DNA of 64,000 nucleotides, taken from NCBI GenBank assembly GCA_964244585.1, contig CAXTJM010000001.1, positions 496,001 through 560,000 of the forward strand. The letters run 5' to 3'. Under the pieces are notes generated by a model that was not told the origin of the DNA, did no database searches, and saw nothing but the letters and a program-made list of their open reading frames with translations. Origin of the DNA: LMUY01 sp964244585 (GTDB lineage Bacteria; Pseudomonadota; Alphaproteobacteria; Acetobacterales; Acetobacteraceae). The position numbers and the translations under genes are program-made. This document shows positions 59,457 through 64,000 of the stretch, piece by piece. How positions within the stretch are numbered: position 1 is the stretch's first letter; each line of letters opens with the position of its first letter.

Positions 59457-60626
59457 TCACGCGGTCTCCGCGAACAACTCGCGGCCGATCAGCATGCGGC
59501 GGATCTCGCTGGTGCCGGCGCCGATCTCGTACAGCTTGGCATCGCGCAGCAGCCGGCCAGTGGGGTAGTCGTTGATGTAGCCGTTGCCGCCCAGCGCCTG
59601 GATCGCCTCCAGCGCCATCCACGTCGCCTTCTCCGCCGCGTACAGGATCGCGCCTGCGGCATCCTTGCGGGTGGTCTGGCCGCGGTCGCACGCCTTGGCC
59701 ACGGCATACACGTAGGCGCGGCTGGCATTCATCGTGGTGTACATGTCGGCGATCTTGCCCTGCATGAGCTGGAACTCGCCGATCGCCTGGCCGAACTGCC
59801 TGCGCTCGTGCACGTAGGGCAGCACCGCGTCCATGCAGGCCTGCATGATGCCGATCGGCCCGGCTGCCAGCACCGCACGCTCGTAATCCAGCCCGCTCAT
59901 CAGCACGTTCACGCCGCGGCCGAGCGTGCCCAGCACGTTCTCCTCCGGAACCTCGCAATCCTGGAACACCAGCTCGCAGGTATTCGACCCGCGCATGCCC
60001 AGCTTGTCCAGCTTCTGCGCCGTGCTGAACCCGGCGAACCCCTTCTCGATCAGGAAGGCGGTGATGCCGCGCGGCCCGGCGGACGGGTCCGTCTTGGCGT
60101 AGACCACCAGCGTATCGGCGTTCGGCCCGTTGGTGATCCACATCTTGGACCCGTTCAGCACCCAGCGGTCGCCACGCTTCTCCGCCCGGGTGCGCATGCC
60201 CACCACGTCGGAGCCGGCGCCCGGCTCGCTCATCGCCAGGGCGCCGACATGCTCGCCCGAGATCAGCCTGGGAAGGTAGCGGCGCTTCTGCTCCTCGTTG
60301 CCGTTGCGGGCGATCTGGTTGACGCAGAGGTTGCTGTGCGCGCCGTAGGACAAGCCGACCGAAGCGGAGGCGCGGCTGATCTCCTCCATTGCGACGCAAT
60401 GTTCCAGGTAGCCCATGGCCGCGCCGCCGAATTCCTCGGGCGCGGTGATGCCGAGCACGCCCAGCTCGCCGAACTTGCGCCAGAGATCCGCCGGGAAGTC
60501 GTTCTCGGCATCGATCGCGGCGGCGCGGGGCGCGATCTCGTCGGCGGAGAAGCTCGCCACCTGGTCACGCAGGGCGTCGACCGTTTCGCCCAGGTCGAAA
60601 TCCAGACCACGAAAACTGTTCAGCAC
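59457..60626 (-). CDS. ivd: Isovaleryl-CoA dehydrogenase
   Basis: A 389-residue acyl-CoA dehydrogenase. The catalytic glutamate is in GLDYERAVLAAGPIG near residue 247, the position used by isovaleryl-CoA dehydrogenases, with FGELGVLGITAPEEFGGAAM, AMSEPGAGSDVVGMRTRAEK and GTSEIRRMLIGREL elsewhere. It oxidises isovaleryl-CoA from leucine and passes electrons to ETF, then to the ETF-QO at 17446. The start is GTG at 60626 with GGGAGGAG about six bases upstream. The mcc genes follow on the same strand. Confidence 0.95.
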   Translation of the reverse strand: MLNSFRGLDFDLGETVDALRDQVASFSADEIAPRAAAIDAENDFPADLWRKFGELGVLGITAPEEFGGAAMGYLEHCVAMEEISRASASVGLSYGAHSNLCVNQIARNGNEEQKRRYLPRLISGEHVGALAMSEPGAGSDVVGMRTRAEKRGDRWVLNGSKMWITNGPNADTLVVYAKTDPSAGPRGITAFLIEKGFAGFSTAQKLDKLGMRGSNTCELVFQDCEVPEENVLGTLGRGVNVLMSGLDYERAVLAAGPIGIMQACMDAVLPYVHERRQFGQAIGEFQLMQGKIADMYTTMNASRAYVYAVAKACDRGQTTRKDAAGAILYAAEKATWMALEAIQALGGNGYINDYPTGRLLRDAKLYEIGAGTSEIRRMLIGRELFAETA

Positions 60627-60665
60627 TTTTTATCTCCTCCCTCGCCAGGCCTAGCGCACCCGGGT

Positions 60666-61397
60666 TCAGTCGTCCAACAGCGTCAGCGCCTCTGCCAGAT
60701 CGACCCGGCCGTCATACAGCGCGCGGCCGACGATCACGCCCTCGATATTGGGATGGTGCAGCCCCCGTAAAGCACGCAGGTCGTCCAGGCTGCCGACGCC
60801 GCCGCTGGCGATCACCGGGATGGTGCAGGACGCGGCGAGCTCGCTGGTCTGCGCCAGGTTGAGGCCGCCGAGCATGCCGTCCCGGCCGATATCGGTGTAA
60901 ATGATGGCAGCCACGCCGGCGTCGACGAAGCGGGCCGCCAGGTCGGGCGCGGCAAGGGTGGAGGTCGCCGCCCAGCCATCCGTCGCGACGAACCCGTCGC
61001 GCGCGTCGATGCCCACGGCAACCTGGCCGGGCCAGCGCCGGCAGGCCTCCCGCACCAAAGTGGGGTCGCGCACGGCGGCGCTGCCGAGGATGACGCGGCT
61101 GACCCCTGCCGCCAGCCAACGCTCCACGCCCGCCAGGTCGCGGATGCCACCGCCGAGCTGCACCGGCACGCAGGCGGCGGCCAGGATCGCAGCAACGGCC
61201 GCGGCATTGACGGCGTGGCCGGCGAAGGCGCCGTTCAGATCCACCACGTGCAGCCAGCGGCAACCCGCCGCCTGCCACGCGCGCGCCTGGGCACCGGGAT
61301 CGTCGGAGTAGACGGTCGCCTGGTCCATGTCGCCGCGCCGGAGCCGGACGCAGGACCCATCCTTGAGGTCGATCGCGGGGTAGAGGGTCAGCGGCAA
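60666..61397 (-). CDS. hisA: HisA, phosphoribosylformimino-AICAR-phosphate isomerase
   Basis: HisA is the (beta-alpha)8-barrel isomerase of histidine biosynthesis. YPAIDLKDGSCVRLRRGDM with the first catalytic aspartate, QLGGGIRDLAGVERWLAAGV and YTDIGRDGMLGGLN with the second catalytic aspartate are all in place, and GGVGSLDDLRAL binds phosphate. The likely start is a TTG at 61397, giving LPLTLYPAIDL and 243 residues, normal for the family; no ATG or GTG is better placed. It follows the PcaD-PcaC fusion gene by 13 bases. Confidence 0.93.
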   Translation of the reverse strand: MPLTLYPAIDLKDGSCVRLRRGDMDQATVYSDDPGAQARAWQAAGCRWLHVVDLNGAFAGHAVNAAAVAAILAAACVPVQLGGGIRDLAGVERWLAAGVSRVILGSAAVRDPTLVREACRRWPGQVAVGIDARDGFVATDGWAATSTLAAPDLAARFVDAGVAAIIYTDIGRDGMLGGLNLAQTSELAASCTIPVIASGGVGSLDDLRALRGLHHPNIEGVIVGRALYDGRVDLAEALTLLDD

Positions 61398-61410
61398 CGG
61401 GCGGTGCCGC

Positions 61411-62595
61411 TCATGCCCGACCCATATCCGCCAACATCTCCTCCACCATGTGGAACGCGGTGTTGGCAGCGGGCACGCCGGCATAGATGGCGGATTGGAT
61501 CAGCACCTCCCGCACCTCGTCTTCGGTCAGCCCCTTCTGCTCCAGCGCGGCGCGGGTGTGCAGGCGGAACTCCTCCCACCGGCCGAGCGCGATGGTGATG
61601 GCCAGCACGATGATGCGACGCGTCCGGTGGTCCAGGCCAGGCCTGCCCCACACCTCGCTCCAGGCGAAGCGGGTGATGAACTGCTGGAACTCCCAGGCGA
61701 AGCCGCCCTGCTTGGCCAGTGCGCGGTCCACCCAGGCGTCCCCCAGCACCGCCCGGCGGTTGCCGATGCCGCGGTCGAACAGCGCCGCACGGCCGGCCTC
61801 CGCCGCATCGTCGCCTTCCACCGCAAGGAAGTCGGCCAGCAGGGCGGCCAGCGCGTCCGGACGCTCCAGCGGCGAGATGTGGCCAGTGGGCAGGCTGGCG
61901 AGCCTGGCACCCGGGATCGCCGCGGCAATCGGCTCGCCGCCCGTGGCCGCCGGCGTTGCCTCATCCAGCGAGCCGACGACCACCAGGGTGGGTAGCGCGA
62001 TGCCGGGCAGCGCGTCCTTCAATGCCAGCCCGGCAATGGCCATGCAGCAGCCCGCATAGCCCTGCGGATCCTGCGCTTCCATGATGGCGCGGCAGGTGGA
62101 CAAATAGGGCGGCTTGGCGGCACGGACGGAAGGGGGGAACCACCGCGCCAGGATGCCCTCCATCAAGGGGGTCATGCCGCCGCTACGCACCGCGGCCGCC
62201 CGATCCAGCCACATCTGGGTAGGAACCTCGGCGGCACTGTTGCAGACCGCGATCGCCGTCAGCCGGGCCGGGGCCGACACCGCCATCTGCATGGCGGTCA
62301 TGCCACCCATCGACACGCCCGCCACCGCCGCCTTCGCCGCCCCCGCGGCGTCCAGCACCGCGAAGGCGTCCGCCGCCAACGCTGCGATGGTGTAGTCGCC
62401 GGATGGGGAATCAGATGCACCGTGGCCGCGCGTGTCCATCCGCAGCAGGCGAAACCGGCCGGAGAGCGCCCGTACCACGCCTTCCCACATGGCGTGGTCG
62501 CATCCCAGCGAGTTGAGCAGCAACAGCGCCGGATGGTCCGGATGGCCGTCCGCCCGCCAATACAGACGCACGCCGTCGCGGGTGGCAAAAGGCAT
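61411..62595 (-). CDS. Fused 3-oxoadipate enol-lactonase and 4-carboxymuconolactone decarboxylase (PcaD-PcaC)
   Basis: A 394-residue fusion. The N-terminal alpha/beta-hydrolase (about 1-255) has MDTRGHGASDSPSG, the nucleophile elbow AVAGVSMGGMTAMQ, and the histidine in LPTGHISPLERP. The C-terminal carboxymuconolactone decarboxylase domain (about 265-394) has GNRRAVLGDAWVDRA, SEVWGRPGLDHRTRRI, EEFRLHTRAALEQKGLTEDE and AGVPAANTAFHMVEEML. Fused enzymes of this sort (PcaL) catalyse two successive steps in protocatechuate degradation. No other pca genes are nearby; the gene sits inside a histidine operon. Confidence 0.9.
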   Translation of the reverse strand: MPFATRDGVRLYWRADGHPDHPALLLLNSLGCDHAMWEGVVRALSGRFRLLRMDTRGHGASDSPSGDYTIAALAADAFAVLDAAGAAKAAVAGVSMGGMTAMQMAVSAPARLTAIAVCNSAAEVPTQMWLDRAAAVRSGGMTPLMEGILARWFPPSVRAAKPPYLSTCRAIMEAQDPQGYAGCCMAIAGLALKDALPGIALPTLVVVGSLDEATPAATGGEPIAAAIPGARLASLPTGHISPLERPDALAALLADFLAVEGDDAAEAGRAALFDRGIGNRRAVLGDAWVDRALAKQGGFAWEFQQFITRFAWSEVWGRPGLDHRTRRIIVLAITIALGRWEEFRLHTRAALEQKGLTEDEVREVLIQSAIYAGVPAANTAFHMVEEMLADMGRA

Positions 62596-62621
62596 CAGGA
62601 CTCTCCCATCATAGGGCGCTG

Positions 62622-63176
62622 CTAGCGTCCGTCGCGCAGCTTCTTGCAGTAGAACAGGCCGCGGACGACCTTGCCGCCCACCCGGGCATAGGCGGGATGC
62701 TCGCCCCAGCGCTGATAGCCGGAGCCCTCGTAGAGCTTGATCGCGGCCTCCTGCGTCTCCCGCACGTCGAGGTTGAGCATCTGGTAGCCCAGGGCCCGGG
62801 CGGCGTCCTCGACGCGGCGGGTGATCAGCCGGGCCAGCCCGTGGCCGCGGGCATAGGGGGCGACGAAGCTGTGCATCAGCGTCGCCGCGAAGGCCTGGGC
62901 CTCGTTGTTGCGCGGCGGCCGCACCAGTTGCGCGCTGCCGACGATGATCCCGTCGATCCGGCCGACGAACAGCTCGCGCTCCGGCACCAGCAGGATGCCG
63001 CGGAAATAGCTCTCCAGCGCGGAGCGGCCCGGCGGCTCGATCCAGCCGAACCCGCCGCCATCGATGATCGCCGCGTCCGCCGCCTCGCACAGCGCCTGCA
63101 GGTCGTCGTCCAGCAGCGCTTCGGCGCGTTCGACCGCCAGGGTGGGCGCCAGCCCGGCGGCCAAGGTGTCGCTCAT
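62622..63176 (-). CDS. GNAT-family N-acetyltransferase
   Basis: A 184-residue acetyltransferase. GSAQLVRPPRNNEAQAFAAT and HSFVAPYARGHGLARLITRR contain the acetyl-CoA loop (Arg-Gly-His-Gly-Leu-Ala), and LNLDVRETQEAAIKLYEGSG with YQRWGEHPAYARV is typical of motif B. Its ATG at 63176 overlaps the hisH stop by 4 bases. It lies between hisH and the PcaD-PcaC gene. The substrate is unknown; linkage to histidine biosynthesis is positional only. Confidence 0.87.
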   Translation of the reverse strand: MSDTLAAGLAPTLAVERAEALLDDDLQALCEAADAAIIDGGGFGWIEPPGRSALESYFRGILLVPERELFVGRIDGIIVGSAQLVRPPRNNEAQAFAATLMHSFVAPYARGHGLARLITRRVEDAARALGYQMLNLDVRETQEAAIKLYEGSGYQRWGEHPAYARVGGKVVRGLFYCKKLRDGR

Positions 63177-63808
63177 GGCCGCCATTGCAGGAAGTTCGCC
63201 AGGATGCGCAGGCCGACCGCCTGGCTCTTCTCGACGTGAAACTGGGTGCCGGCGCGGTTGCCGGACGCGACCATGGCGGGCACGGGGCCGCCATAGTCGG
63301 TGGTCGCCAACACGTCGCTTGGGTCGGCCCCCCGCAGCGCGTAGCTATGGACGAAATACACGTCGTCGCCGAGGTTCAGCCCGTCCAGCAAGGCGTGGCT
63401 GCCGGGGACGAAGTCCAACGCGTTCCATCCCATCTGCGGCAAGCGCAAATCCGGCGCAGCCATTTCCGCGATATCTCCCGCGACCCAGCCGAAGCCCGGG
63501 GTCTCCCGGTGCTCCAGGCCGCGCTGCGCCATCAACTGCATGCCCACGCAGATGCCGAGAAACGGGCGCCCGGACGCCACGGAGCGGTCGATCGCCTCCC
63601 GCAGGCCGGGTATGGCCGCCAGCCCGGCCGCGCAATCAGCGAACGCCCCCTGTCCCGGCAGCACGATCCGGTCCGCGGCGGCGACCACCGCCGGGTCGTC
63701 CGTCACGACGATCTCGGCGGCGACCGCCGCGTCCGAGGCAGCGCGGGCCAAGGCGCGGGCGGCCGAGGTCAGGTTGCCGCTGCCGTAATCCACCACCGCC
63801 ACCCGCAT
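63173..63808 (-). CDS. hisH: HisH, imidazole glycerol phosphate synthase glutaminase subunit
   Basis: A 211-residue class I glutamine amidotransferase. VAVVDYGSGNLTSAARAL is the usual N-terminus. The cysteine nucleophile is in LGICVGMQLM near residue 82, and the histidine-glutamate pair is in GTQFHVEKSQAVGLRILANF. It supplies ammonia to HisF, which is not in the window. The start at 63808 overlaps the stop of the DUF2628-like gene by one base. It overlaps the GNAT gene by 4 bases. Confidence 0.95.
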   Translation of the reverse strand: MRVAVVDYGSGNLTSAARALARAASDAAVAAEIVVTDDPAVVAAADRIVLPGQGAFADCAAGLAAIPGLREAIDRSVASGRPFLGICVGMQLMAQRGLEHRETPGFGWVAGDIAEMAAPDLRLPQMGWNALDFVPGSHALLDGLNLGDDVYFVHSYALRGADPSDVLATTDYGGPVPAMVASGNRAGTQFHVEKSQAVGLRILANFLQWRP

Positions 63809-64000
63809 CACACGGCCAGTTCCCGCACATCGTCCCGGTGCGACAGCAGGCGGAACCACGCCTCGTCCAGGGTCCGTGCGGCGATCACGTGGGCCAGTTC
63901 GAAGCGTCGCAGCCGCAGGTGCAACCGCCGCCAGTCCTGGCCCATGAGGCCGGCCAGTACCAGCACGCCGAACGCCGCCACGGGACGCAAGGGCGGCAGC
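63808..64000 (-). CDS. DUF2628-like protein (C-terminal part, runs off the window)
   Basis: The frame is open from the last bases of the window to a stop at 63808 and gives about 63 residues. VAAFGVLVLAGLMGQDWRRL looks like the end of a membrane segment, then LHLRLRRFELAHVIAARTLD and EAWFRLLSHRDD. This is the pattern of the C-terminus of DUF2628 proteins, which in Rhodospirillales lie between hisB and hisH. The call is from pattern and position. The 5' part is missing from the window. Confidence 0.6.
   Translation of the reverse strand, partial: LPPLRPVAAFGVLVLAGLMGQDWRRLHLRLRRFELAHVIAARTLDEAWFRLLSHRDDVRELAV

Overview
The window is a GC-rich, gene-dense stretch of a bacterial chromosome. It holds 64 protein genes, three tRNAs, very short spacers and no insertion sequence, prophage, CRISPR array or rRNA. 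The content points to an alphaproteobacterium, most likely Rhodospirillales/Acetobacteraceae. The pointers are a CcrM-type GANTC methyltransferase, a PopZ/DUF2497-like protein next to valS, tolC and a PIMT-like gene, the ispH-thrB-rnhA block, ETF-QO, a DUF1127 gene facing a LysR gene, and a DUF2628-like gene beside hisH. The family placement is inferred from gene content; no marker phylogeny was possible.

Layout. 1-1784: end of ispH, then thrB and rnhA. 1921-8645: a Tat-exported family 5 solute-binding protein converging on a five-gene minus-strand group (OsmC, an acyl-CoA-dehydrogenase-like flavoprotein, a rhodanese, a tiny GatC/AtzG-like protein and an amidase) that faces a TetR gene across a perfect palindrome. 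8594-19071: housekeeping genes, mostly minus strand (GNAT, rsmB, guaB, rlmE, ppx/gppA, tRNA-Gln, ispE, TPR lipoprotein, ETF-QO), with panC on the plus strand. 19171-25495: plus-strand block (uracil-DNA-glycosylase-like, lytic transglycosylase, moaB, radical SAM, rnhB, ccrM). 25592-35175: minus-strand block (cupin, ilvD, GT25 glycosyltransferase, valS, PopZ-like, tolC, PIMT-like, FKBP), with tRNA-Cys on the plus strand. 35298-40885: hybrid histidine kinase, tRNA-Leu, mmsB-GST, DUF1127 and LysR.

40916-55691 is the most distinctive accessory region. A minus-strand peptide-type ABC importer with two tandem binding proteins and a GNAT gene diverges from a plus-strand operon. That operon encodes a CMD-domain pair (one with the full AhpD catalytic set, one without its cysteines), a complete branched-chain-type ABC importer (LivK, fused LivHM, LivG, LivF) and an acyl-CoA-dehydrogenase-like protein without the usual catalytic glutamate. 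Most junctions are 4-bp stop/start overlaps. I infer an uptake-plus-oxidation module for an unknown substrate.

55719-60626 carries the leucine degradation genes ivd, mccB and mccA. 60666-64000 is a histidine operon segment (DUF2628-like, hisH, hisA) into which a GNAT gene and a fused PcaD-PcaC enzyme are inserted. Short GGGAGAGGG/CGGGTGAGGG palindromic elements recur in several spacers. Translation starts were chosen from conserved N-termini, ribosome-binding sites and neighbour overlaps. Several appear to be TTG or GTG.
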